Below are positions 44,041 to 54,080 of a stretch of 64,000 nt of DNA, one piece after another. Numbering within the stretch: the stretch's first letter is position 1; every line of letters begins with the position of its first letter. A program made the position numbers and the translations under genes. The notes under the pieces are model-generated. The model was given only the letters and a program-made list of their open reading frames with translations, was not told the DNA's origin and searched no databases. The DNA is from an uncultured Pseudomonadota bacterium (lineage in GTDB: Bacteria > Pseudomonadota > Gammaproteobacteria > CAJXQU01): positions 1 through 64,000 of the forward strand of contig CAJXQU010000001.1 of assembly GCA_913058255.1 (NCBI GenBank), read 5' to 3'.

Positions 44041-45096
44041 ATGCTCTATGAAAACAGTTCGACATTACTCGAAAACTTAAGTACGGCCATCCTATTATTT
44101 GATGCTGACAAAAGGTTAATTTCGATCAATCCCGCTGGCGAAGATCTTCTGTCGACCAGTAGACGCGCCATCTGTGGACAATCTATTGATGAGCTATTCA
44201 TTGATTTTCCGTTATCCGAAGCACTCACCGAGGCAATTAAGGCAGGCCAGCCATTTACTGAACGCGATGTGGAATTACACATGAGCTCTGAGCACAGGAT
44301 AGTCGTTGACTGTGCAATCACACCTTTTTCAGAGAATTCTCAATCGAATGGTGTCATTTTTGAATGTATCAATGTTGATCGGAACCGTCGGATCACGCGT
44401 GAAGAAGGCATCATGGCCCGCCATCAGGCAACAAGTGCTTTGATTCGCGGCATGGCGCACGAAATTAAAAACCCGCTGGGAGGTTTGCGTGGCGCAGCTC
44501 AATTACTCGAGCGAGAGCTTCCAACTGATGAGCTGAAAGAATATACAGGTATTATTATCAGCGAAGCAGATCGGTTACGAAAACTGATAGATCGAATCCT
44601 TGGTCCAAGCGATGCTCCTATTCTACGACCAACTAATATTCATGAAATCCTAGAACATATCCGAACACTCGTAGATGCAGAAGCTTCGAATAAAATTAAC
44701 TTTCATCGTGACTATGACCCCAGTTTACCTGAGATACGATGTGATCGTGATCAATTGATTCAGGCGCTACTGAACATCGTTAGAAACGCCATCCAATCTG
44801 TTGGTAACCAAGGTAACATCACTCTGAAAACGCGAGCAGAAAGACAGTTTACGATTAGCAATCAACGTCATAAGCTCGTTGTCAGAATTGATGTCATTGA
44901 TGACGGGCCTGGGATCCTTAAAGAGTTAAGAGAAACTATTTTTTACCCCATGGTCACAGGCCGCGCAGAAGGAACAGGGCTTGGTTTATCAATCGCACAA
45001 ACATTGATCCATCGGCATCATGGATTTCTAGATTTTGACTCTTCACCGAATAGAACCATTTTTACAACATGGCTACCCTTAGAGGCAGACAGCTAA
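44041..45096 (+). CDS. ntrB: Nitrogen regulation sensor kinase NtrB (GlnL)
   Basis: A 351-residue soluble histidine kinase. It has a PAS domain (about 8-110), phospho-His140 in MAHEIKNPLGG and an ATPase domain with NIVRNAIQ, DDGPGI and GTGLGLSIAQ. It phosphorylates NtrC when nitrogen is short, under PII control. The start has no strong ribosome site. It overlaps ntrC by one base. Confidence 0.95.
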   Translation: MLYENSSTLLENLSTAILLFDADKRLISINPAGEDLLSTSRRAICGQSIDELFIDFPLSEALTEAIKAGQPFTERDVELHMSSEHRIVVDCAITPFSENSQSNGVIFECINVDRNRRITREEGIMARHQATSALIRGMAHEIKNPLGGLRGAAQLLERELPTDELKEYTGIIISEADRLRKLIDRILGPSDAPILRPTNIHEILEHIRTLVDAEASNKINFHRDYDPSLPEIRCDRDQLIQALLNIVRNAIQSVGNQGNITLKTRAERQFTISNQRHKLVVRIDVIDDGPGILKELRETIFYPMVTGRAEGTGLGLSIAQTLIHRHHGFLDFDSSPNRTIFTTWLPLEADS

Positions 45097-46493
45097 TGAA
45101 TCAAGCTAAAGTATGGATAGTCGATGATGATCGCTCAATTCGCTGGGTACTAGAAAAAGCACTCGAAAAAGCCGATATGCACATTACCTGCTTTGAAGAA
45201 GCAGATAGCGCCTTACGGCAACTTGAGCTCAATCAACCGGATGTGATTATTTCAGACATTCGAATGCCGGGCACTAACGGATTGATTTTACTCGAAGAAG
45301 TACAACGAACATACCCAGATTTACCCGTGATTATTATGACAGCCTATGCTGATCTTGGCCGTGCCGTTGCTGCATTTCAAGGTGGGGCATTTGAGTATCT
45401 GCCCAAGCCTTTTGATGTCGATGAAGCTGTAACGACCGTTCGACGAGCCTTGAGAACTCACGATAGCTCAAACAATAAACAACATTCAGATCCTGTTGCT
45501 ATGTCTGGCATCATCGGCGTAGCTCCTGCTATGCAAGAAGTCTTTCGTGCGATCGGACGACTATCTCGCTCGCATATGACGGTTCTACTCACAGGCGAGT
45601 CAGGCACAGGTAAAGAGCTAGTCGCCCGTGCATTACATGATCACAGTCCTCGTGCAGAAAAAACTTTTATCGCACTGAATACCGCAGCGATCCCGAAAGA
45701 TCTACTTGAAAGTGAATTATTTGGGCATGAAAAAGGCGCGTTCACTGGTGCTTCAGCTCAACGTACGGGCCGTTTTGAACAAGCCGATAATGGTACCCTC
45801 TTTTTAGATGAAATTGGAGACATGCCTTCCGAGTTACAAACCCGCCTGTTACGCGTTCTTGCTGATGGTGAGTTTTATCGTGTAGGTGGCCATACTCCGA
45901 TCAAAGTCGACGTACGCATCATTGCTGCGACCCATCAAAAACTTGAAGATCTTGTGCTACATGGTAATTTCCGTGAGGATCTATTCCACCGCTTAAATGT
46001 GATCCGACTACACCTTCCTCCTCTACGAAACAGGCGTGAAGATATCAGTTTATTAATGGACCACTTTTTGAAGAAAGTCGCTACTGAGCTTAGTATTGAA
46101 GCTAAAACTCTGCATGACGAGGCAGCGGTCTTTCTACAGAATTATGAATGGTCTGGTAATGTTCGACAGCTAGAAAATGTTTGTCGCTGGTTAACTGTTA
46201 TGGCGTCAGCACAAGAAATTCATATTGAAGAATTACCTCCTGAGATCACTAACTCTGATCCATTATCTCAAACCTCAGGCGACTGGAAATCCCAACTTAA
46301 ACACTGGGCTGAGCAACGTCTAGCAAGTGGCGATGTTAATTTACTAGATGAAGCCACACAAATCTTTGAGAAAGTCATGATACAAACGGCCCTGAGCAAA
46401 ACGGGAGGGCGTCGCCAAGATGCCGCAAAACTACTTGGTTGTGGTCGTAACACCCTCACCCGAAAAATTAAAGATCTTGATATTGAAAACTAA
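45096..46493 (+). CDS. ntrC: Nitrogen regulation response regulator NtrC
   Basis: A 465-residue sigma-54 activator. It has a receiver domain with Asp54 (ISDIRMPGT), an AAA+ domain with Walker A GESGTGKE and the sigma-54 contact loop GAFTGA, and a Fis-type DNA-binding helix-turn-helix at the end (GRRQDAAKLLGCGRNTLTRK). The ATG at 45096 (overlapping the ntrB stop, AGAGG upstream) is preferred over an in-frame start at 45069. Likely targets include glnA. Confidence 0.96.
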   Translation: MNQAKVWIVDDDRSIRWVLEKALEKADMHITCFEEADSALRQLELNQPDVIISDIRMPGTNGLILLEEVQRTYPDLPVIIMTAYADLGRAVAAFQGGAFEYLPKPFDVDEAVTTVRRALRTHDSSNNKQHSDPVAMSGIIGVAPAMQEVFRAIGRLSRSHMTVLLTGESGTGKELVARALHDHSPRAEKTFIALNTAAIPKDLLESELFGHEKGAFTGASAQRTGRFEQADNGTLFLDEIGDMPSELQTRLLRVLADGEFYRVGGHTPIKVDVRIIAATHQKLEDLVLHGNFREDLFHRLNVIRLHLPPLRNRREDISLLMDHFLKKVATELSIEAKTLHDEAAVFLQNYEWSGNVRQLENVCRWLTVMASAQEIHIEELPPEITNSDPLSQTSGDWKSQLKHWAEQRLASGDVNLLDEATQIFEKVMIQTALSKTGGRRQDAAKLLGCGRNTLTRKIKDLDIEN

Positions 46494-46521
46494 TCCATCA
46501 CTTTTTATATCGTAACTATTA

Positions 46522-46749
46522 CTATAAACAAAAACCTTCTGTGTCCAGTCTTTTCAATAGCAGCCTTTTTGACTCAAGCGCTTGTTGAAGCATATCAATA
46601 GATGCCAGCGCATCAATATCATCTGATGCTTGTTCCCTATATAGCTGATCATCAAGATCGACAATATCTTCAACGAGTCCATACCATGCTTTATCATATT
46701 CATTCTTATCTTTAAAACCCGTTTCAATTTTATATTCAGATATGTTCAT
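46522..46749 (-). CDS. Small acidic hypothetical protein
   Basis: A 75-residue protein, rich in Asp and Glu, predicted helical (EYDKAWYGLVEDIVDLDDQL). It has a good ribosome site (AGAGG) before the ATG at 46749, so it is probably real. It is convergent with ntrC, 28 bases apart. I know no function. Confidence 0.6.
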   Translation of the reverse strand: MNISEYKIETGFKDKNEYDKAWYGLVEDIVDLDDQLYREQASDDIDALASIDMLQQALESKRLLLKRLDTEGFCL

Positions 46750-46903
46750 CTCTAATCCTCTTGTTTGAGTAAGGAAATTATCAAGCCCCCCTATTAAATA
46801 ATTACGACAATTGTGTGACCTTTAGATGACAGTTTGTTCTAAAGAATTCTGATACTTAGCCGATAAATATCTAATAGACTGACGACTGGAGAAACTGACT
46901 GAT

Positions 46904-48298
46904 ATGAGCGACACGGAACTCGAAGAGAACTGGAAAGACAAATACTTCAAAGCTTTGATGGAGCAAGATGATGCAGAAAAGGCCAGTGAAGAACGTTTTG
47001 AACAGGTGGTTAAAGAGTTATTACATGCCTTCGGTCATTTCAAGGGGCAAGATCAAGCTGTCGATGATGCTCTAAACGACTTATCGGAAAAGACTAATTT
47101 AGAAACGCTAGAAGTCAGTATATTACAAGATTTAAACCGTCAGATCGCCGATGTTATCGATAATGCTTCCGGTGTTAACATTAACGAACAAGCTTCTTCT
47201 GAAACTCAATTATCTAACGCTAATGTTAATCCTTATGAAGTCGCAAAAGACTCGTTAAATCATTTAGTTGAAAACTTTCCTTCCGACGTAACCAATCAAC
47301 TCGATATTAAGCAGCTTAAATCTTCTCTGCAAAGTGTGGATAGTATAGACACGTTACAAGCCGTAGCAGATGAACTAAAGAATGCTGTAACAACTGTATT
47401 AAATGATCGGAATAAGAAAGTCAAAGAGCTCTCAAACTTTTTAGGATCCGTCGCTAAACGACTAAATACCTTACAATCTCATTTAAAAGATGAAAAGTCG
47501 GATCGAAAAAATAGTTCTGCCGACCGTGGCGATCTTGGTAAGCTCGTTGGTAACAACCTACAAGAGCTTAGAGAAAGTGTCGCCGAAGCAGAAAGCGTAG
47601 ACGTCATGCAAAAAGAAATTGAGTCTCGCATTGAAATAATAGATAACTCTGTCATCAGCTTCATCGAAACTGAAACACTTCGTGCAAAAAAAGCTGAAAA
47701 CTCATCCGCTGACTTAGAAGCTCAGTTAGATAAAATGAAGCTTCAATCAGACCAGCTACGTCAATCATTGGAAGCTGCTCGAACTGAAGCAGTCGTAGAC
47801 CCACTCACAGGTGTTTCAAATCGACGTGCTTATGATGAGCGTTTTGAAGTCGAGTACGCCCGCTGGAAAAGAAATCATGAACCTCTCACTCTAGCAATCA
47901 TAGATATCGACAAATTTAAAAGCATAAACGACACCTATGGCCACCCAATTGGCGACAAGGTATTAAAGGTTGTCGCTGGACGAATTCAACAACAAGTCCG
48001 TGAAAGTGATTTTTTTGGTCGGATTGGTGGTGAGGAATTTGCCTTTATCCTCGTCAATAGTAATCTTAAGAATGCCTTGGAAAAAGTCGAACAATTACGA
48101 CAGAGTGTAGCCGAATGTAATTTCCGTATTAAAAAGAAAAAATTCCAAGTCACCATCTCTATTGGGCTCGCCACCTTTAAAGGACGTGACACCATAGAAA
48201 CCATTTATTCACGAGCAGATCAAGCGCTGGTTGAAGCCAAACAAACGGGCCGGAACAAAACGCTAACAGAACTAGATATAGCAAACGAAATTTCTTAA
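46904..48298 (+). CDS. Diguanylate cyclase (GGDEF domain) with coiled-coil N-terminus
   Basis: A 464-residue soluble protein. The first 290 residues are helical with long coiled coils and no transmembrane segment. The GGDEF domain (about 297-455) starts at DPLTGVSNRRAYDERF and has the active-site GGEEF near 375-379 and an RESD inhibitory-site motif just before it. It is expected to make cyclic-di-GMP with product inhibition. The input signal sensed by the N-terminal region is unknown. Confidence 0.92.
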   Translation: MSDTELEENWKDKYFKALMEQDDAEKASEERFEQVVKELLHAFGHFKGQDQAVDDALNDLSEKTNLETLEVSILQDLNRQIADVIDNASGVNINEQASSETQLSNANVNPYEVAKDSLNHLVENFPSDVTNQLDIKQLKSSLQSVDSIDTLQAVADELKNAVTTVLNDRNKKVKELSNFLGSVAKRLNTLQSHLKDEKSDRKNSSADRGDLGKLVGNNLQELRESVAEAESVDVMQKEIESRIEIIDNSVISFIETETLRAKKAENSSADLEAQLDKMKLQSDQLRQSLEAARTEAVVDPLTGVSNRRAYDERFEVEYARWKRNHEPLTLAIIDIDKFKSINDTYGHPIGDKVLKVVAGRIQQQVRESDFFGRIGGEEFAFILVNSNLKNALEKVEQLRQSVAECNFRIKKKKFQVTISIGLATFKGRDTIETIYSRADQALVEAKQTGRNKTLTELDIANEIS

Positions 48299-48336
48299 CA
48301 CAACAAATCAGTAGGCGTGGTATCCTTCCGCGCCTT

Positions 48337-50205
48337 ATGGCATTACTCCAACTTAAATCGATACATCTTGGCTTTGGCCTTCCTGCTTTATTAGAGTCAA
48401 TAGACTTCTCCATTGAAAGTGGTGAACGCGTTGCTTTGGTCGGCAGAAATGGGACCGGAAAATCGACGCTTCTAAAAATCATTGACGGGCAAATTAAGGC
48501 CGACAGTGGTGAAATTGTTCGTCAATCAAATATTCGCGTCACCCGACTAGAGCAAGAGATCCCACAAGAACTTCACGGTTCAGTTTACGATGTAGTTTCT
48601 CAGGGCTTAGGCGATCTTGGCAACATAATTGCTGAATATCATCACGTTATCCATGAATTAGATAAACCTGGAAATATGGATAAGATGGAGCGATTGCAAG
48701 AAAAAATTGAAACGGCTAATGGTTGGGAGATGGAACAACGCATTACTCAAACCATCAGTCGCTTAAGCCTTCCAGAAGATGCCAATTTCGAGTCACTTTC
48801 AGGAGGACTTAAACGTCGAGTTCTGCTGGCTAGAGCTTTAGTCAATGATCCTGATCTCTTATTGCTTGATGAGCCCAGCAACCACTTAGACATCGAAGCC
48901 ATTCAATGGTTGGAAGAGTTCCTGCTTGGGGCGAATATTACTCTAATATTCATTACTCATGATCGTGCCTTTCTTAAACGATTGGCGACACGTATCGTTG
49001 AAATCGATCGTGGCCAACTTAATAACTGGCCAGGTGATTATGATACCTACCTTTTTAGAAAGCAGGCGGCACTAGAAGAAGAAGACAAGCAAAATGCCTT
49101 GTTTGATAAAAGATTGGCTCAAGAAGAAGTTTGGATTAGACAGGGCATTAAGGCGAGGCGTACTCGTAATGAAGGCCGTGTTCGTGCACTCAAAAAACTG
49201 CGTGTTGAACGTGGCGAACGTCGTCAAAAAATGGGTACTGCGAAGATGCAGATCCAAGATGCTGAGAAATCGGGCAAGATCGTTATCGAAGCAGACGATA
49301 TTTCTTACGCTTATGCCGAAGGCCAAACACCCATCATCAAAAACTTCAGCGCCACCGTTATGCGCGGTGATAAAATAGGCATCATTGGTCCAAATGGCGT
49401 TGGTAAATCGACCCTGATCAATTTATTGTTGGGACGACTTGCTCCGAGCTCCGGAAAAGTAAAAATAGGGACAAACCTTGAAGTTGCCTTCTTCGATCAA
49501 CTACGTACAGAACTGAAGCTTAATCAATCAGCACAAGAAAATGTTGTTGGTGGCTCTGACTCTGTGATGATCAATGGTAAATCTAAACATGTGATCAGCT
49601 ATTTACAAGATTTTCTATTCGCGCCAGAACGCGCACGCGCACCAATCACCAAGTTATCTGGTGGTGAAAGAAACCGTTTATTGCTGGCGAAACTCTTCGC
49701 AACGCCTTCAAACATGCTGGTGATGGACGAACCAACCAATGATCTCGATATCGAAACACTAGAGTTACTAGAAGAGTTGGTTATGAATTATCAGGGAACA
49801 CTCTTGTTAGTCAGCCATGATCGTGATTTCATTGATAATGTCGTCAGTAGCTCCATTGTGTTCGAAGATGGCCAATTAAATGAATATGTTGGTGGTTATG
49901 ATGACTGGTTGCGTCAACGTCCGACAGCCGACACCAGTAAAAAACCGGTAACCAAAGAAACTAAGAAAATTGAAAAAACGGCCGAGGTTAAGCTAAGTTA
50001 CAATGATCAGAGAGAGCTTGATCAGCTTCCGCAAAAGATAGAGAAACTCGATAAGACCATCGAAGCTCTACATAAAGAAATGGGCGAAGCTAATTTTTAT
50101 GATAATGCTCAAAACATTATCGACGCAAAAACTCAACAACTCTCAGAAACTGAGGAACAGTTAAGCCAAGCCTATCAACGTTGGGAACAACTGGAAGACC
50201 AATAA
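48337..50205 (+). CDS. uup: ABC-F ATPase Uup
   Basis: A 622-residue cytoplasmic protein with two ABC domains and no membrane part. The Walker A motifs are GRNGTGKS (37-44) and GPNGVGKS (about 351-358); signatures SLSGGLKRR and LSGGERNR; Walker B LLDEPSNHLD and MDEPTNDLD. The C-terminal coiled coil (about 545-622) is typical of Uup, which is linked to ribosome function and reduced transposon excision. Another ABC-F class is possible but less fitting. Confidence 0.9.
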   Translation: MALLQLKSIHLGFGLPALLESIDFSIESGERVALVGRNGTGKSTLLKIIDGQIKADSGEIVRQSNIRVTRLEQEIPQELHGSVYDVVSQGLGDLGNIIAEYHHVIHELDKPGNMDKMERLQEKIETANGWEMEQRITQTISRLSLPEDANFESLSGGLKRRVLLARALVNDPDLLLLDEPSNHLDIEAIQWLEEFLLGANITLIFITHDRAFLKRLATRIVEIDRGQLNNWPGDYDTYLFRKQAALEEEDKQNALFDKRLAQEEVWIRQGIKARRTRNEGRVRALKKLRVERGERRQKMGTAKMQIQDAEKSGKIVIEADDISYAYAEGQTPIIKNFSATVMRGDKIGIIGPNGVGKSTLINLLLGRLAPSSGKVKIGTNLEVAFFDQLRTELKLNQSAQENVVGGSDSVMINGKSKHVISYLQDFLFAPERARAPITKLSGGERNRLLLAKLFATPSNMLVMDEPTNDLDIETLELLEELVMNYQGTLLLVSHDRDFIDNVVSSSIVFEDGQLNEYVGGYDDWLRQRPTADTSKKPVTKETKKIEKTAEVKLSYNDQRELDQLPQKIEKLDKTIEALHKEMGEANFYDNAQNIIDAKTQQLSETEEQLSQAYQRWEQLEDQ

Positions 50206-50239
50206 ATCAGCGTTAATTCGTTTATAGCAGGAAGAAAGT

Positions 50240-51559
50240 ATGTCTGGAACACAACCACAAATCGGTTTCATTAGCCTCGGCTGCCCTAAGGCGCTGGTCG
50301 ACTCCGAACGAATTATGAGCAAACTTCGGGCTGAAGGTTATGGCTTGTCGGGCAGTTACAATAATGCTGATTTGGTCGTGGTCAACACCTGTGGTTTTAT
50401 CGACTCCGCGATCGAAGAATCTCTCGATGCCATCGGTGAAGCACTCAATGAAAATGGTCAGGTTATCGTCACTGGCTGTCTTGGTAAGGATTCGCAGAAA
50501 GTACTCGATGCCTATCCCGATGTTTTAGCTGTTACCGGTGCTCATGCTTACGAAGAAGTCGTTAGTGCTGTACACAACCACGTTCCACCACCACATGATC
50601 CACACCTAAGTCTCGTACCACCACAAGGCATTAAATTGACACCGCGTCATTATGCTTACTTAAAAATTTCAGAAGGCTGCAATCACCGCTGTTCTTTCTG
50701 CATCATCCCTTCTCTACGTGGGGATTTGGTCAGTCGCCCCTTTAACGAAGTCATGTATGAAGCGGAAAGATTGGTTGATGCTGGTGTCAAAGAGCTGTTG
50801 GTCATTTCTCAAGATACTAGTGCCTATGGAGTTGATCTTAAATATAAAGAGACTGACTGGCGCGGTAGGCAAATCAAAACACACATTCAACAATTAGCTG
50901 AAGAATTAGGGAGTCTTGATGCATGGATTCGCATGCATTACATCTACCCATATCCACATGTGGATAAACTCATTCCATTGATGGCCGAAGAAAAAATCCT
51001 ACCTTACCTCGATATCCCTTTGCAACACGGTAGCCCCAAGATCCTCAAAGCCATGCGCCGACCTGCAGCAGCAGAAAAGGTCTTAGATCGAATCAAGGCT
51101 TGGCGTGAAGTCAGTCCAAATATGACCATCCGAAGTACCTTTATTACTGGCTTTCCTGGCGAAACCGAGGCTGACTTTGAAGAACTACTCGACTTTATCC
51201 GCGAAGCGAAACTAAATCGTGTGGGCTGCTTTACTTATTCTCCTGTTAATGGCGCCAAAGCCAATGAGCTGCCGGGTCATGTTCCAGAAGAAGTAAAACA
51301 AGCACGGTTAGAACAATTTATGGAAGTGCAGCAACAGATCAGCGAGTCTCTTTTGGAAGACAAAATTGGACAAAAAATGACCGTATTAATTGACGGACAT
51401 GAAGATGGCCATACCATAGCGAGAAGCTCAGCCGATGCACCAGAGATCGATGGTGTCGTCGTCATCGAAAATGAAGAGTTTCCTATTGGAGAATTTGTTG
51501 AAGTTGAAATCACCGACTCAGGTGAGTATGACCTTTGGGCTAAAGCTTCATCAACGTAA
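50240..51559 (+). CDS. rimO: Ribosomal protein uS12 methylthiotransferase RimO
   Basis: A 439-residue radical SAM enzyme that methylthiolates an Asp of ribosomal protein S12. The N-terminal cluster cysteines are Cys15 ([10 protein letters not shown]), Cys51 (NTCGF) and about Cys80 (TGCLG). The radical SAM motif GCNHRCSFC (about 145-153) follows, with a C-terminal TRAM domain. RLxEF-type MiaB differences ([13 protein letters not shown]) favour RimO. AGGAAG precedes the ATG. Confidence 0.95.
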   Translation: MSGTQPQIGFISLGCPKALVDSERIMSKLRAEGYGLSGSYNNADLVVVNTCGFIDSAIEESLDAIGEALNENGQVIVTGCLGKDSQKVLDAYPDVLAVTGAHAYEEVVSAVHNHVPPPHDPHLSLVPPQGIKLTPRHYAYLKISEGCNHRCSFCIIPSLRGDLVSRPFNEVMYEAERLVDAGVKELLVISQDTSAYGVDLKYKETDWRGRQIKTHIQQLAEELGSLDAWIRMHYIYPYPHVDKLIPLMAEEKILPYLDIPLQHGSPKILKAMRRPAAAEKVLDRIKAWREVSPNMTIRSTFITGFPGETEADFEELLDFIREAKLNRVGCFTYSPVNGAKANELPGHVPEEVKQARLEQFMEVQQQISESLLEDKIGQKMTVLIDGHEDGHTIARSSADAPEIDGVVVIENEEFPIGEFVEVEITDSGEYDLWAKASST

Positions 51560-51607
51560 AGGTTATAGCTCACAAAGAAGTTTATCGAAGTCAATTTTTT
51601 AAGTTGA

Positions 51608-51623
51608 TGGCACATAATTTGCA
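51608..51623 (+). promoter_or_regulatory. Sigma-54 promoter of the second PEP-CTERM gene
   Basis: TGGCAC-ATAAT-TTGCA is an exact match to the -24/-12 consensus. Transcription would start near 51635, leaving a leader of about 127 bases. An enhancer-binding protein must act from upstream, which lies in the end of rimO; no clear site was seen there. Confidence 0.85.
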
Positions 51624-51761
51624 ACTGTAAAGATTGCATACAGGTGCACTAGCCCTACAAGGCATTGTTAACGTCTGTTAACTATATCGCTAATTGTTTA
51701 CTTGCAGCTTGTATTTATATTAATCTTAAAAGAATGTGAATGGTGGAGGAGGTTGTTTATT

Positions 51762-52394
51762 ATGAAGAAATTATTAGGACTGACGCTGAGTGCGTCATTA
51801 ATGGCATTATCTGGCGGAGCACAAGCTCTAACAGTGAATACGACGGTCAATGCAACGTCTAACCCGTGGGACATAACAACATATCAAGCAGGTACATACG
51901 GAATATCAGGATCTACTGGCCCAACTTCCGTATCAAGTAGTGGCTTAGATTTTTCAGCCGGTAGTGTTTTCAATATCGAATATCTATCTGGCTCAATTAG
52001 CTTAGGCGTTCACCCAAGCTTGGCAGTCACAGATATCAATGGCATCTCAAGTCAATGGGGTGGCACATCAGCTGGTTACAGTGGTGAATTTTTTCCAAGT
52101 AATAGTATCGGTTCAAGCGTACTATTAGGCGCACTAGTCGGTACATTCGCAGATTCTGGCGGTAATATCGTTGGCAACCCATTTGCAGTAGGCACTGGCC
52201 CTGTGTTTGTAGCTCCCGCAGGCGCAACTCAATTACTGTTAGGTATCAACGATGACATCTTCGGCGATAACTCTGGCGCATTTCAAGTAGCTGTTACACA
52301 AGCTGACCTATCGGCAGTTCCAGTACCTGCAGCAGTTTGGCTTTTCGGCTCAGCTCTAGTCGGGCTAGCTGGAATGAGAAGAACAAAGAAGTAA
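51762..52394 (+). CDS. PEP-CTERM-type sorting domain protein (VPVPAAVWLFGSAL)
   Basis: A 210-residue secreted protein. It has a signal peptide (cleavage near AQA, residue 22), a beta-rich middle with GINDDIFGDNSGAFQV resembling galactose-binding-type lectin domains (LecA-like), and a C-terminal signal VPVPAAVWLFGSALVGLAGM followed by RRTKK, the PEP-CTERM form common in gammaproteobacteria. It is expected to be processed by an exosortase. The ATG at 51762 has a strong GGAGGAGG ribosome site; upstream TTG starts lose the signal peptide. Terminator at 52407-52436. Confidence 0.88.
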   Translation: MKKLLGLTLSASLMALSGGAQALTVNTTVNATSNPWDITTYQAGTYGISGSTGPTSVSSSGLDFSAGSVFNIEYLSGSISLGVHPSLAVTDINGISSQWGGTSAGYSGEFFPSNSIGSSVLLGALVGTFADSGGNIVGNPFAVGTGPVFVAPAGATQLLLGINDDIFGDNSGAFQVAVTQADLSAVPVPAAVWLFGSALVGLAGMRRTKK

Positions 52395-52406
52395 CACATT
52401 ACGTTT

Positions 52407-52436
52407 AAGGTGAGGCCTTTGAGGCCTCGCCTTTTC
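52407..52436 (+). terminator. Terminator of the PEP-CTERM gene at 51762
   Basis: AAGGTGAGGCC pairs with GGCCTCGCCTT (one mismatch) around a 5-base loop and is followed by TT then CC, a strong stem with a short T-run. Confidence 0.8.
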
Positions 52437-52491
52437 CTGTTCTACAAAATTCTATTTCACCATAGTGTGAACTGGTAACCACAGTGGCTTT

Positions 52492-52795
52492 TCATCTTTT
52501 CCTGACCATCCAACAACCAATGGTTATCCAGTAGTTCCCTACGAGACAAAACACTAAACAACTTCTCGCTACTCGTCTCGACTTTAAAACAATACCGTCT
52601 AGTTCGTTCAAAAGCTTATTCAGTCGTTCTTTTACACCAAAAAAATTACTAATAAAAAACTTAATATTATCTTAATCTCTGGACAAAGTTTGTAGTTTTT
52701 TTCTGATAACCTTCCATCAAAATAGAAGTAGCAACAGTACTCCTCGATAAACCTACTCTCATATCATTATTGATATGATCAAACGTAGTAAACAT
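52492..52795 (-). pseudogene. Possible frameshifted small gene
   Basis: From ATG at 52795, with GGAG shortly before it, 42 codons read MFTTFDHINNDMRVGLSRST and on to NFVQRLR, then a stop at 52667. The next frame is open from the same point through FFISNFFGVKERLNKLLNEL to a TGA at 52492. The switch window is only about six bases, so one inserted base could explain both pieces as a protein of about 100 residues. I do not recognise it, and two chance open frames remain possible. Confidence 0.3.
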
Positions 52796-52984
52796 GCTCT
52801 CCGCTCTTTCTTCAAATGAAGCTTATTTTTCAACATTATTCAGAACCGACTTAACTTGCTCTGCAATCCAAGTAGATCACGATTTGGGATTCGACAGACG
52901 ATAAATCACCTCGCATTCATATTTCTCTTTATTTTATTAAACATTTGTCGATACATTATTAACACAATCAGGTATTGAAATAAT

Positions 52985-53518
52985 ATGCACATATTGATAG
53001 GTCTAATCACCGCTATAGCGGGTCTTTTTTGGGCTATAAACTCATTACAACGTTCAGGTTTTAATCCTGCTTCTTTAAATCCTTTTCTATGGAACCGACG
53101 TAGAAAATGGAAAAACCTTTACTCACAAAAACCCATTTATAATTTAGACAAGCCTTTAGATGTTGCTGCTTTACTTTTATTAGGAACACTCAAGTGTGAA
53201 GGTGAAATTAGTTCCGAACAGAAGGCTGTATTAACTTCTATTTATAAAGAAAATTTCAACCTTAATAGTTCTGAAGCATCCGATCTACTACTTGCTAGCA
53301 GTCACTTAATCAGAGATGAAATTTATCTCGCAGATAATATCGATAACATCCTAGAAAAAAGCCATCAACAGTATTCAGAAGATCAAATTAACGCTTTGTT
53401 AGCATTAATGGATAAGGTTAGTACTATCGAAAGTACTACGAATCAAGAGCAAGATAATCTAATTAATGCGGTGAAAAATTATTTTAATAAATCGACTCAT
53501 TCGAATGGCCAATGGTAA
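52985..53518 (+). CDS. TerB-like domain protein
   Basis: A 177-residue protein with one N-terminal membrane segment (about 3-19), a basic stretch WNRRRKWKN and an all-helical domain (about 55-165) that resembles the TerB/DjlA N-terminal fold: LDVAALLLLGTLKCEGEISSEQKAVL. TerB-type domains are found in tellurite-resistance and stress proteins; no other ter gene is nearby. The assignment is by pattern only. Confidence 0.6.
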   Translation: MHILIGLITAIAGLFWAINSLQRSGFNPASLNPFLWNRRRKWKNLYSQKPIYNLDKPLDVAALLLLGTLKCEGEISSEQKAVLTSIYKENFNLNSSEASDLLLASSHLIRDEIYLADNIDNILEKSHQQYSEDQINALLALMDKVSTIESTTNQEQDNLINAVKNYFNKSTHSNGQW

Positions 53519-53522
53519 CGCT

Positions 53523-54068
53523 CTAGGGTAACCGGACAAGGATTTCATCTAAAGATTTTCTTTGTGAAATAGGTACTTCTTTCGGGTAGCCATACCATAA
53601 CAAGCCGACAACTATTTCAGTGCTTGGATCAACCCAAATCAGATCATACAGATCGGGAGTACGTGTAACCTCACCCGTTGTCCATTTAACCCCAACTCCT
53701 TGCTCCCAAAGATAGAGAGAGAAATTTTGAATCGCACAACTGCAAGCAGCGTAATCTTCCTGTTGCTGAAGGGAGTCTTCTGGCTTAACCATTGTTACTA
53801 CTAACCAACCTGGTATCTCAGTCCACTTATCTAATTTTTTTTGTCCTGCTGCTTTACCTTTTTTTTCCGTGACCATTTCGGCATTTAATTCTGCGACCGC
53901 CTGAGCAGTTTCAGAACCTAAAAGGTAGAATCGCCACGGCTCAGTGAGCCGATGATTCGGAGCCCAACATGCTAACTCAATCGCTTTGCTGATCAACTCT
54001 TGAGGTGGTTTCTCCGGTTTAAACTCATTAATCGTACGTCTAGAGCGTAAGAGTTCTTCTATTTTCAT
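53523..54068 (-). CDS. Nitroreductase family protein
   Basis: A 181-residue FMN-dependent oxidoreductase of the short YdjA-like class. RSRRTINEFKPEKPP at the start and CWAPNHRLTEPWRFY form the FMN-binding region; LYLWEQGVGVKWTTG follows. The substrate is unknown. It ends four bases from the convergent TerB-like gene and follows the DUF2007 gene by 12 bases on the same strand. Confidence 0.88.
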   Translation of the reverse strand: MKIEELLRSRRTINEFKPEKPPQELISKAIELACWAPNHRLTEPWRFYLLGSETAQAVAELNAEMVTEKKGKAAGQKKLDKWTEIPGWLVVTMVKPEDSLQQQEDYAACSCAIQNFSLYLWEQGVGVKWTTGEVTRTPDLYDLIWVDPSTEIVVGLLWYGYPKEVPISQRKSLDEILVRLP

Positions 54069-54080
54069 TACGTGCTTTTC

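Larger units (their letters stand above)
52395..52984. other. Long intergenic region with terminator and possible gene remnant
   Basis: About 590 bases. It begins with the terminator of the PEP-CTERM gene, followed on the minus strand by two adjoining short open frames (52492-52795) that may be a decayed gene. The remaining 190 bases up to the TerB-like gene show no feature I can support. Confidence 0.6.
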
